From assembly GCA_021790795.1 (NCBI GenBank), contig JAJYFU010000011.1, positions 1-49,123 on the forward strand: a stretch of 49,123 nucleotides of DNA, given 5' to 3'. Each line of letters starts with the position of its first letter. Position 1 is the first letter of the stretch. The notes beneath the pieces are model-generated. The model ran no database searches. It was not told the DNA's origin and worked only from the letters and a program-made list of their open reading frames with translations. Shown one piece after another: positions 31,471 to 38,710 of the stretch. The position numbers and the translations under genes were made by a program. Origin of the DNA: Pseudomonadota bacterium (GTDB taxonomy: Bacteria > Pseudomonadota > Gammaproteobacteria > Steroidobacterales > Steroidobacteraceae).

Positions 31471-31884
31471 ATGCATGCATTCCTAAAGCGGACTGCGGCC
31501 GTCATGCTGCTGGTGGCCGGCATCGGACTTGCGAGTGCGCACACCTCGCAGGTCGTGCTTACCGGTGCCCAGGAGGCTCCGCCCGTTACCACCGTGGGCA
31601 GCGGTCACGCGTTCATCACGGTCACCCCGCAGCGGCACGTCAGCGGCAAAGTGATCGTCCGCGGCATCAAGCCGTTCATGGTACACATACACGAGGGCGC
31701 GCCGGGCAAGAACGGGCCGATCCTCATCTGGCTAAAGCACGGACGGGACAACACCTGGTTCGTGCCGGCCGGCGCAAAGCTCACGCCGGCGCAGTACCGC
31801 GCCTACCTGGACGGGGACTTGTATCTCAACGTGCACACGCACAAGCATCCGGCCGGCGCGATTCGAGGACAGATCAAACCATAG
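31471..31884 (+). CDS. Exported CHRD-domain protein
   Basis: A 137-residue protein with a signal peptide of about 23 residues (MHAFLKRTAAVMLLVAG, cleaved near LASA-HT). The remainder is a single CHRD domain: VVLTGAQEAPPVTTVGSGHA, then VHIHEGAPGKNGPILIWL and LNVHTHKHPAGAIRGQIKP, all signature elements. Such domains occur in chordin and in bacterial secreted proteins of unknown role; His-rich motifs could bind metal. GAGGAG lies ahead of the ATG. It is separate from its neighbours. Confidence 0.88.
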   Translation: MHAFLKRTAAVMLLVAGIGLASAHTSQVVLTGAQEAPPVTTVGSGHAFITVTPQRHVSGKVIVRGIKPFMVHIHEGAPGKNGPILIWLKHGRDNTWFVPAGAKLTPAQYRAYLDGDLYLNVHTHKHPAGAIRGQIKP

Positions 31885-31936
31885 CGACCCTCGGTCCGGA
31901 GCGAATCGGCGGCGCGGCGGCTGGCGCCGGTGAGGC

Positions 31937-31957
31937 GCCGGCCCGATCGCCGGTTTT
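31937..31957 (+). terminator. Possible rho-independent terminator after the CHRD gene
   Basis: CCGGC (31938-31942) pairs with GCCGG (31949-31953) across a six-base loop, followed by TTTT (31954-31957), 53 bases after the CHRD stop. The stem is short and the T-run is only four, so this is tentative. Confidence 0.35.
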
Positions 31958-32129
31958 GGGGAAGAAGCCGAAGAGTTACGGCGGCTCGGAGGAGGTCGCG
32001 GCGAAGGACCACCCCGGCATGGAGGCAGACGCATATTCGCAGGCGACGTGGGCCGCGGCCATGGGCCAGCGCGGCTCGAGCATCGTGGGACCGCGGCAGA
32101 ACGGGGTCCCACGCGGCCCCGTCGATCCT

Positions 32130-32786
32130 TCACAGATGGCGCAGGATGTCGTAGCCCACTTCGAGCGTGTCCCACACGACACCCACCACCAGGTGAAATC
32201 CGGTGGAGGTGATGTCGATGACGCCCCGCAGCGCGAAGTGGCCCGCCTCGGCGAGCAGTCCGTGGGGGTGCTGGCGCGCATAGTCGACGGCAACGTGTTC
32301 GTCGGTCTGTGCCGCCTCGCGCTGCGCAGCGCTCAGTTCGCCCGGCGGTATCGCCTCGACGCGCACCGGCGCCGTTCCGTCCAGGAAGTAGCCCAGCTGG
32401 CGTGCGACGGCCGGAGTCGCGTCGATGATGCGGCCACCGTAGAAGGGACCGCGGTCATCGACCATCGCCACGGCCTCGCGGCCATTATGCAGATTGCGGA
32501 TTTTGACCCAGGTGCCGAAGGGCAGGACCTTGTTGGCGATCCGCATGGCATTGGGATCGAAGGGCACACCGCTCGCGGTCGGCCGGCCGGCATCGCCGGT
32601 GCCGTACCAGGAGGCCGTGCCCGTGGCCGTGTAGCCGACGGCGCTGGCGAGCACGCGGTAACAGCCATGATCGGCGACACAGTAGCCGTTGACGGGTCGT
32701 TGTGGCGGGACGGATGCGCAGCCGGATAGTGCGCAGATCGATGCGGCGAATGTAATCCAGCCGATTGGGGCGAACGAGCGCTTCAC
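32130..32786 (-). CDS. rlpA: RlpA-family lipoprotein (septal lytic-transglycosylase type)
   Basis: A 218-residue envelope lipoprotein: signal peptide ending in the lipobox LSGC (Cys23). The double-psi beta-barrel follows: ASWYGTGDAGRPTASGVPFDP, then NAMRIANKVLPFGTWVKIRNL and VDDRGPFYGGRIIDATPAVA. RlpA members cleave denuded glycan strands at the septum; the barrel here retains the Asp in VDDRGP. The usual SPOR domain is absent; a shorter unique C-terminus replaces it (VVGVVWDTLEVGYDILRHL). The ATG overlaps the stop of the wHTH gene. Confidence 0.85.
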   Translation of the reverse strand: MKRSFAPIGWITFAASICALSGCASVPPQRPVNGYCVADHGCYRVLASAVGYTATGTASWYGTGDAGRPTASGVPFDPNAMRIANKVLPFGTWVKIRNLHNGREAVAMVDDRGPFYGGRIIDATPAVARQLGYFLDGTAPVRVEAIPPGELSAAQREAAQTDEHVAVDYARQHPHGLLAEAGHFALRGVIDITSTGFHLVVGVVWDTLEVGYDILRHL

Positions 32787-33079
32787 TTGATCCAGGGTCG
32801 CATGATGCGCCGCACCGGCGCCGTGGCGGTCGCCTGCGTTTTCGCATCGAGCAATCCGCGGCGCTTCAGGTGGCGAATCGCGCTTTGAACGCTCGATTTC
32901 GACAGTCCGGTGCGGGTGGCGATCGTCTGCAGACTGATCGTGACCTGCTGGTGTCGGCCGTGCCGGCTCTGGTGCAGGAGAAATAGATATACGAGGAACG
33001 CCGACGGCTTGTGATCGTGCCCCACTAGATCGGGCATCAGCACGTCCATGACGTAGGAGTCGAGCGCCAGCTTCTCCAT
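32783..33079 (-). CDS. Small winged-helix DNA-binding protein
   Basis: A 98-residue protein with a helix-turn-helix: VTISLQTIATRTGLSKSSVQSAIRHLKRRGLL. It resembles MarR/GntR-like or plasmid-replication winged helices and may use the wing ATAPVRR to contact DNA. It overlaps rlpA by four bases, so it may be the first gene of a two-gene operon. The AT-rich stretch 33080-33105 has a TATAGT -10-like hexamer on the minus strand. Ligand and targets unknown. Confidence 0.78.
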   Translation of the reverse strand: MEKLALDSYVMDVLMPDLVGHDHKPSAFLVYLFLLHQSRHGRHQQVTISLQTIATRTGLSKSSVQSAIRHLKRRGLLDAKTQATATAPVRRIMRPWIK

Positions 33080-33247
33080 GGTAAAGAATACTATAGCACT
33101 CGATGATACAGAGGGTTCCGCCGTTCAGGATGCCCCGTCCTGCCGTACGGGCGCCGCCCGCGGCTCATCCGCGAGTACGGCGGTAGGGATGCGCGGACGT
33201 CTGTCGTGCGCAACCCGTCGGAGGGGATCGCGCTGTGCGCGGGGACG

Positions 33248-33274
33248 GAGGGCGGAGCCTATCGCTCCGCCCTC
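33248..33274 (-). terminator. Strong 11-bp hairpin downstream of the beta-propeller gene
   Basis: GAGGGCGGAGC (33248-33258) and GCTCCGCCCTC (33264-33274) form a perfect 11-base-pair stem with loop CTATC. It lies 11 bases past the stop of the gene at 33285 on the minus strand. No U-run follows, so it may stabilise the 3' end of the message or act with Rho rather than as an intrinsic terminator. Confidence 0.55.
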
Positions 33275-33284
33275 GGCTCCAGGG

Positions 33285-36200
33285 CTATGACCCGGCCGCC
33301 GGCGGCAGCGCCGGTTCGCCGTGCAGCGTCACGGGGCTGCCCGTCGGGAGTGTGGCGATCCCGGCGGCGTAGGCCGCTCGGTTCCATGCCTTGACGGCGG
33401 TCAGCAAGGTTCCGTCGTAACGCGTGAGCAGTCCCTCGATCTGGCGCCGGTCGGCGCGGATCAACGCCAGCCACTGGGCGCGGGGTTTCTCCCCCCAAAG
33501 GCCCGCGCACATCTCGTAGAGTGTCTCGACCCGGCGGTGCAGGCGCGAGAAGTGACGGAGGAAGTCCTCCGAGGCGTCGTGCTGCGTGTGCGGATTCCAC
33601 AGCAGGCTTTGATACGTGCTCAGCGTCTTCAGCAGTTTCTTGCCTCGGGCGATCAGCGCAGCATGTTGCTGTCCCCATTCGGCATCGCTGCGCCCGCGAG
33701 CAAGCACCGCGGCCAGCTTCGCGCGCATTGCCGCGACGTGATTGAGCAGGCTGTTGACCGCGGACAGCTCGGCGCGCGTCGCCAAGGCTGCCCGGGTGTC
33801 GGCGCGCTCGGTGGCGAGGCTGACCGTGTAGCGGGGATCGGGCCGTACCTTCAGCGTCACCTTCTGGGCGTACGCCGCGGCGTGCAGTGTCGCGATGTAG
33901 CGGCCGGGCAGGGCGGGCGCACCGGAGCCGCCGCCCGAGCCGTGGGCATGGGGTGGCTTGCCGAGCGGGGGATTCAGCCGCGTGGGGGCCCGGTAGTCCA
34001 GATTCCACACGACCGTATCGATGCCGGCCTTGCCGGGGCCGTACAGGGTCTTGATCAGCGTTCCGGCGGAATCGCGGATCGTGATGCGCACCGGGCCGCG
34101 GTGCGCCGCCTTTTGCGCGGCGGTCGGTTTGAGCGTCTTCGCGAGGTTATAGCTGATTACCGTTCCGGTGGGTGCGTTCGGCGCGCGATAGGCGCTCGGG
34201 CCCACGCCGTTGGTATGCACGCGGTACAGCAGCACGCCCGGTGAAGCGGTGAACGCGTGGAACGGCGCGCGCGCCACGGCGGCGCTGTACTGCTCGATGG
34301 GCCGCAGATTGTCGAGCACCCAGATGCCGCGACCGTGCGTGGCCAGCAACAGGCCGCGGTGGTGCGGCGCGAAGGCAATATCCATCACGGACACGCCGCA
34401 CGGCAAGTTGGCGTGCAGCGGCTGCCAGTGTCCGCCGTCATCGAATGAGACGTACAGGCCGGCGGATATCGTGCCGGCGAACAGCAGGCCGGGGCGGTTG
34501 GGATCTTCCCGCACGACTTCCACGCTGCTGTCGGGCAGTCCGCGGGTGATGCGTGTCCAATGCTTGCCGTAATCCGTGGTGCGATAGACATACGGGGCAT
34601 CGTTGCCGATTTCATGGCCGTCGAACGCCGCATAGGCGGTGCCGGCGGCGAACGGCGAGGGCTCGACGTGGTACACGCGGGCCCACTGCGGCGCGCCCGG
34701 CGGGGTCACCTTCGCCCAATGCGCGCCATCGTCGCGGCTGACCCATACCCAGCCGTCATCCGTGCCGACCCAGATCACATTGGGGTTGGCGGGTGCGAGC
34801 GCCAGAGACTGGATGGTGTCATAAGTCTCGGCACCGCTCATGTCGAGATCGATCGGCCCGCCGCTCGGCTGTTGCTTGGCTTTGACGTCGCGCGTCAGGT
34901 CGGGACTGATCACCGTCCAGTGCTTGCCGCCATCGGTGCTGTGGAAGACCACGTCGGCGGCGGTGTAGACGTCTTGTGGATCGGTCGGCGAGACGGCCAT
35001 CGGGGTCGTCCAGTCGAAACGGTACTTCTGCGCGTAGGGTGGCTTGCCCGAGAGCAGCAGGCCGGCCAGCTCATCGCGCACGTACGGATTGATCCCCCGC
35101 CTCCGCTCCGTGGCCCGGTTGTACACCGTGGCATAGCCGTCATCCGTGGTCGAGTAGATGATCGACGCATCGCTCGGAGCCGGAACCGCGTACTGTCCGT
35201 CGCCGCCGGAGAATTCGAACCAGTCCTGCGCGCCGGTCACCCCGCCGCGCCGGTAGTCGCTGCTCGCGCCGCACCAGGCATCGTTGTCCTGCAGTCCGCC
35301 GCACACCAGGTAGGGCCAGGGACGATCGCTCGGGCTCGTGGCCACCTGGTAGAACTGCTCGATCGGCAGGTTGTCCAGATAGCGCCAGTGCTTGCCGCCG
35401 TCGAGCGAGAGATAGACTCCACCGTCGTTGCCCTGGATGATGCGGTTGGGGTTGCGCGGATCGATCCAGATGGCGTGATGGTCGACGTGCACGCCCCGGT
35501 CGGCGTAGAACATGTGCTTGCCGCCGTCCTTGCTCTCCATCAGCTTCATCGACAGCAGGAACAGCCGCCGCGGGTTGTTGGGCATCACGGCAAGCTGCGT
35601 GAAGTAGAACGGCCGCACGTCGCCATTGTCGTTGTCGCTGACCAGGCTCCAGCGGCTGCCGAGGTCGTGCGAGACCCACAGCACGCCGCCCTTGGCCTGC
35701 AATACCGCGTACACGGTGCGCGGTTGGCTCGGTGCGAAGGCGACCGCGCTGCGACCCATGTCGCCCTTGGGAAGACCTCGGGTCAGCTTATGCCAGTGCA
35801 GGCCGCCGTCGGTGGAGCGGTACAGGCCGCCGCTCTTGCCGCCGCTGGTCAGCAGCCATGCACGGCGTTGCAGCGGCCACATGCCGGCGATCAGCACCTT
35901 GGGGTTGCCGGGCTCGAAGGCGAGGGTGCTGCAGCCGGTGTGATCGTTCAGGTACAGCACCCGGCGCCAATGGGCGCCATCGTCGGTGCTCATGAAGACC
36001 CCGCGCTCGGGGCCGCGCTTCCACAGATCGCCCTCGGCGCAGGCGAATACGATGTTGGTATTGCTGGGGTCGACCGCGATCGCGGCGATCTGTCCGGCGT
36101 GATGCAATCCCTTGTCGACCCAGGTCGAGCCGCCATCGGGGCTGAAATACACTCCGTCGCCGTTGAGCACGTCGTTGCGCGGATTGGGCTCTCCGGTGCC

Positions 36201-36527
36201 GACCCACAGCCAGTTCGGGTTGCCGCCGGCGAGCGCCAGCGAGCCGATGGACTGCGTCGGCTCATGGGTGAAGATCGCCTTCCAGGTCATGCCGCCGTCC
36301 CGGGTCTTCCACACGCCGCCCCCGGCGGCGCCGACGTAGTAGAGCGCCGGGTTACCCGCCACGCCGAGCACGGCGGTCACCCTGCCGCCAGCCACGGCCG
36401 GACCCAGATCGCGGAACTTCAGGTGATGAAACGGCCCGGGATGCTTTGGCATGCCTGCCGGGGCCGCCGGGGCGATCATGCTGCCGGCCAGGACTGCGGC
36501 GCTCGCCAGGGCGAGAATGGGGCGCAT
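33285..36527 (-). CDS. Exported BNR/Asp-box beta-propeller (sortilin-like/glycosyl-hydrolase-like) protein
   Basis: A 1080-residue secreted protein with a signal peptide (MRPILALASAAVLAGSMI, cleaved near APAAPA). At least eight Asp-box motifs of the form S/T-x-D-x-G-x-x-W recur along residues ~50-720, e.g. STDDGAHW, STDGGLHW, SLDGGKHW, STDGGKHW, SRDDGAHW. These mark blades of a sortilin/VPS10-type ten-bladed or paired propeller. The C-terminal ~300 residues (Ig-like plus a helical domain) are typical of proteins annotated as glycosyl hydrolase in bacteria, although no catalytic residues can be named. The ATG at 36527 was chosen because GGAG precedes it. The substrate is unknown. Confidence 0.88.
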   Translation of the reverse strand: MRPILALASAAVLAGSMIAPAAPAGMPKHPGPFHHLKFRDLGPAVAGGRVTAVLGVAGNPALYYVGAAGGGVWKTRDGGMTWKAIFTHEPTQSIGSLALAGGNPNWLWVGTGEPNPRNDVLNGDGVYFSPDGGSTWVDKGLHHAGQIAAIAVDPSNTNIVFACAEGDLWKRGPERGVFMSTDDGAHWRRVLYLNDHTGCSTLAFEPGNPKVLIAGMWPLQRRAWLLTSGGKSGGLYRSTDGGLHWHKLTRGLPKGDMGRSAVAFAPSQPRTVYAVLQAKGGVLWVSHDLGSRWSLVSDNDNGDVRPFYFTQLAVMPNNPRRLFLLSMKLMESKDGGKHMFYADRGVHVDHHAIWIDPRNPNRIIQGNDGGVYLSLDGGKHWRYLDNLPIEQFYQVATSPSDRPWPYLVCGGLQDNDAWCGASSDYRRGGVTGAQDWFEFSGGDGQYAVPAPSDASIIYSTTDDGYATVYNRATERRRGINPYVRDELAGLLLSGKPPYAQKYRFDWTTPMAVSPTDPQDVYTAADVVFHSTDGGKHWTVISPDLTRDVKAKQQPSGGPIDLDMSGAETYDTIQSLALAPANPNVIWVGTDDGWVWVSRDDGAHWAKVTPPGAPQWARVYHVEPSPFAAGTAYAAFDGHEIGNDAPYVYRTTDYGKHWTRITRGLPDSSVEVVREDPNRPGLLFAGTISAGLYVSFDDGGHWQPLHANLPCGVSVMDIAFAPHHRGLLLATHGRGIWVLDNLRPIEQYSAAVARAPFHAFTASPGVLLYRVHTNGVGPSAYRAPNAPTGTVISYNLAKTLKPTAAQKAAHRGPVRITIRDSAGTLIKTLYGPGKAGIDTVVWNLDYRAPTRLNPPLGKPPHAHGSGGGSGAPALPGRYIATLHAAAYAQKVTLKVRPDPRYTVSLATERADTRAALATRAELSAVNSLLNHVAAMRAKLAAVLARGRSDAEWGQQHAALIARGKKLLKTLSTYQSLLWNPHTQHDASEDFLRHFSRLHRRVETLYEMCAGLWGEKPRAQWLALIRADRRQIEGLLTRYDGTLLTAVKAWNRAAYAAGIATLPTGSPVTLHGEPALPPAAGS

Positions 36528-36904
36528 TGCGGGTCTCCACTCGAACCATACGAAGATGGCATGCAAGGTACCGCTTTGCCGCCGCAATCGGTCGCTGATT
36601 TCTCTCGGCTTGTCGCCAATTAACGGCCGTTCGGAGCCCGGAGGCGCCAGGCACGCGTCGGGACCGGCCGTCGGCGCCCGAGGTGGCGGCGCGAGCGGCA
36701 TCCGCGGTGAACCGGGTCGCATCTCGAAGGTTCCTCAGCCGCGATTCGCTGAGCTTTGCGCATCATGGCGCGCCTTCGGGGCGCGTTCGCTTCATCTTCC
36801 GGATCATGCGGTTGGTTACAGCCGCATGCGAGTGGGCGGCGCAAGCTTTGTACATAACCATGACGATTCGGCCATGATCATGCGGCTGAGCCCGGGAGCG
36901 TTGC
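36528..36904. other. Intergenic region upstream of the propeller gene
   Basis: No coding sequence can be supported. It holds the promoter side of the minus-strand propeller gene and the degenerate region leading into the broken GGDEF gene. Several short GC-rich inverted repeats are present, but none stands out. Confidence 0.45.
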
Positions 36905-37344
36905 CCGATTCGATGTACGCGGCGGAGCTGCGGAAGAGCCCGCTGCCGGCTCGCGTTCGACGAGACACCGGGGCGCCTGTGGCGCCAGGCGGCAAGCACC
37001 GCGCTACCCCTGGCGATCGTGCTGATCGATGGCGACTACTTCAAGACCTGCAACGACCGCTACGGACATCAGGCCGGTGATGCCGCATTGCGTCGTGCGG
37101 CACAGACCATAGAGCGCTGTGCGCGCCGACCGCCTGGCGCAATTCCTTTGGTGCGCTGCAGCTGGCCGATGAGGCGTTCTATCGGGCCATATCCACGGGA
37201 CGCAGCCGAATCGAGATCATGGATGACGTCGAGCATCGTCTGTTGGTGACGGGTGAGTTCTCCAAAGACGTCGTCGCGGAGCTGAGGCGTAATGCGCAGG
37301 GCGGTCGAGGCGCAGATCGCATCGGCCAGCGGCCGTCGATGTAG
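36905..37344 (+). pseudogene. Broken GGDEF (diguanylate cyclase) gene
   Basis: From 36953 one frame reads AFDETPGRLWRQAAST, then VLIDGDYFKTCNDRYGHQAGDAALRRAAQTIE, the N-terminal half of a GGDEF domain with its metal-binding Asp and FK-x3-ND-x2-GH. Around 37133 this frame is lost. The C-terminal end of the domain (ALQLADEAFYRAISTGRSRIEIMDD) resumes in a different frame from about 37141 to the stop at 37344. The central GGEEF active-site block is absent, so a deletion and frameshift removed it. Upstream codons (ELRKSPLP) are probably the decayed start of the domain. It should make no c-di-GMP. Confidence 0.75.
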
Positions 37345-37501
37345 GCGTTGCGCTCGAGCGCTGCCGAGCGCTCCGACGGGGGCTTTATGCGCTCCAGATT
37401 GAGACCCTGGGCGGCGGCTGAGCCGGGTCGGGCGGGCGGCCACGGCGCGGAATTCAGCCGAGCGTCCCGTTCGGAGCGTCGGTAAACTGCCGGGCTGCGG
37501 C

Positions 37502-37578
37502 GCCCCGGTAGCTCAGTTGGATAGAGCGCACCCCTCCTAAGGGTGAGGTCACAGGTTCAACTCCTGTCCGGGGCGCCA
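37502..37578 (+). tRNA. tRNA-Arg (anticodon CCT)
   Basis: A complete 77-base cloverleaf. Acceptor strands GCCCCGG and CCGGGGC pair perfectly, followed by discriminator G and an encoded CCA. The D-arm GCTCAGTTGGATAGAGC and the T-arm ACAGGTTCAACTCCTGT are canonical. The anticodon loop CTCCTAA between CACCC and GGGTG gives anticodon CCT, which reads AGG. Its 3' end overlaps, antisense, the last codons of the minus-strand gene ending at 37557. Confidence 0.97.
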
Positions 37579-37889
37579 TCGACCAGCGCGCCGGGGCGCG
37601 CGGTGGAATCGGCCTGCGCGCCGTCGGTTGTGTCGCGGGTGTCTGGCCACGCCGAGAACGTGGCCCACACGATGCAGATCACCCAGTCGGGAAAGAAGAG
37701 CACTGCATTGATGTGCAAGCCCATCAGCAGCGGCACCAGGATGATGAGAGAGACGGTCAGCATCACCGCGCCGCCGACGAGGCTGGCGTAGAGCAGGCCA
37801 AGGGGGCCGAGGAAGAACGCCAGGGTGACGGCGGTGGGGAGAGATTTGGCGGGCCTCTCCCGAATGGGGTTGTCGGCGGTCTGACGCAT
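37557..37889 (-). CDS. Small integral membrane protein of unknown function
   Basis: A 110-residue protein with two or three hydrophobic segments (TLAFFLGPLGLLYASLVGG, then LTVSLIILVPLLMGL, and FFPDWVICIVWATFSAW). It has no known domain that I recognise; small TM2-like or DUF-type membrane proteins look similar. Its hydrophilic C-terminus is encoded antisense to the 3' end of tRNA-Arg, so the last eight codons are also constrained by the tRNA. ATG at 37889. Confidence 0.72.
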   Translation of the reverse strand: MRQTADNPIRERPAKSLPTAVTLAFFLGPLGLLYASLVGGAVMLTVSLIILVPLLMGLHINAVLFFPDWVICIVWATFSAWPDTRDTTDGAQADSTARPGALVDGAPDRS

Positions 37890-38102
37890 GGGGGGTTTCG
37901 CGCGCGTGGACAGCTGGCCGCACTATACTCTATTAGCTCGTGAAATCCCGAGACCGTGACTCGGGGGGCGTGGCGCGCATGCGTCCCGCGCGGCGGCTGC
38001 GTGCTGCGGGATGCGATGGCGATCACACTTCGGGCCGTCATGGTCGGTGCCCGCGGGTGCCCACCCTACAATCGCACGAGCATTGGCCGAAAATGTCTCA
38101 CC

Positions 38103-38585
38103 GTGTCCAAACCGCTCTCACGCCGCGCTGGCGGCTCGCAACCGGACCCCGATCGCCGCAGCGGGCCCGATCGCCGCAGCAACGTCGTGCGGGCTCTGTG
38201 GCTCGGCAGCGTGCGGCCGCGTCGTCACGGCCCGCGGCGCGAGGGGGAGAACCGCATTGGCGCGGTAGATTGGCATCATCCCTGGTGGCTCGCCGTGGCC
38301 GTGCTGATCATGGCGCTGTCGTGTGCCGATGCGGCCCTCACCCTGTTGTTGATCAATCGCGGTGCTCGCGAGGTCAATCCGTTGCTGATTTCCCTCGTGC
38401 ACGGCTCGCCCGCGACCTTCGTCCTGGTGAAGGTCGCGCTCACCGGCGGCGGTATCGTTTGCCTGACGCTGCTGTCGCGCCTGCGGGTCTTCGGCTGGTT
38501 GCCGGTGAAGCTCATCCTTTATGGGGTGCTGCTCGCATACATCGGACTCATTCTCTACGAGCTTGCGCTGCTCGGGATGCTTTGA
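38103..38585 (+). CDS. Small membrane protein, DUF5658-like
   Basis: A ~160-residue protein with an Arg/Asp-rich N-terminus (PDPDRRSGPDRRS) typical of DUF5658-type proteins, followed by three hydrophobic helices: WWLAVAVLIMALSCADAALTLLL, then TFVLVKVALTGGGIVCLTLL and KLILYGVLLAYIGLILYELALL. The Asp in the first helix with REVNPLL after it is characteristic. I chose the GTG at 38103; earlier in-frame starts would add low-complexity residues without a ribosome site. Function unknown. Confidence 0.7.
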   Translation: MSKPLSRRAGGSQPDPDRRSGPDRRSNVVRALWLGSVRPRRHGPRREGENRIGAVDWHHPWWLAVAVLIMALSCADAALTLLLINRGAREVNPLLISLVHGSPATFVLVKVALTGGGIVCLTLLSRLRVFGWLPVKLILYGVLLAYIGLILYELALLGML

Positions 38586-38710
38586 GACGGGCGGCGTGAT
38601 GCGGCGCAGAATCCTGAATCGGCGTTCAGCTTCGCTGTCTCGCGCGCGAATCGGGTTCCTCGCGTATATCCTTTCCGTTACACTACCCTCTCGCGGTTGC
38701 CCCTCCTAGC

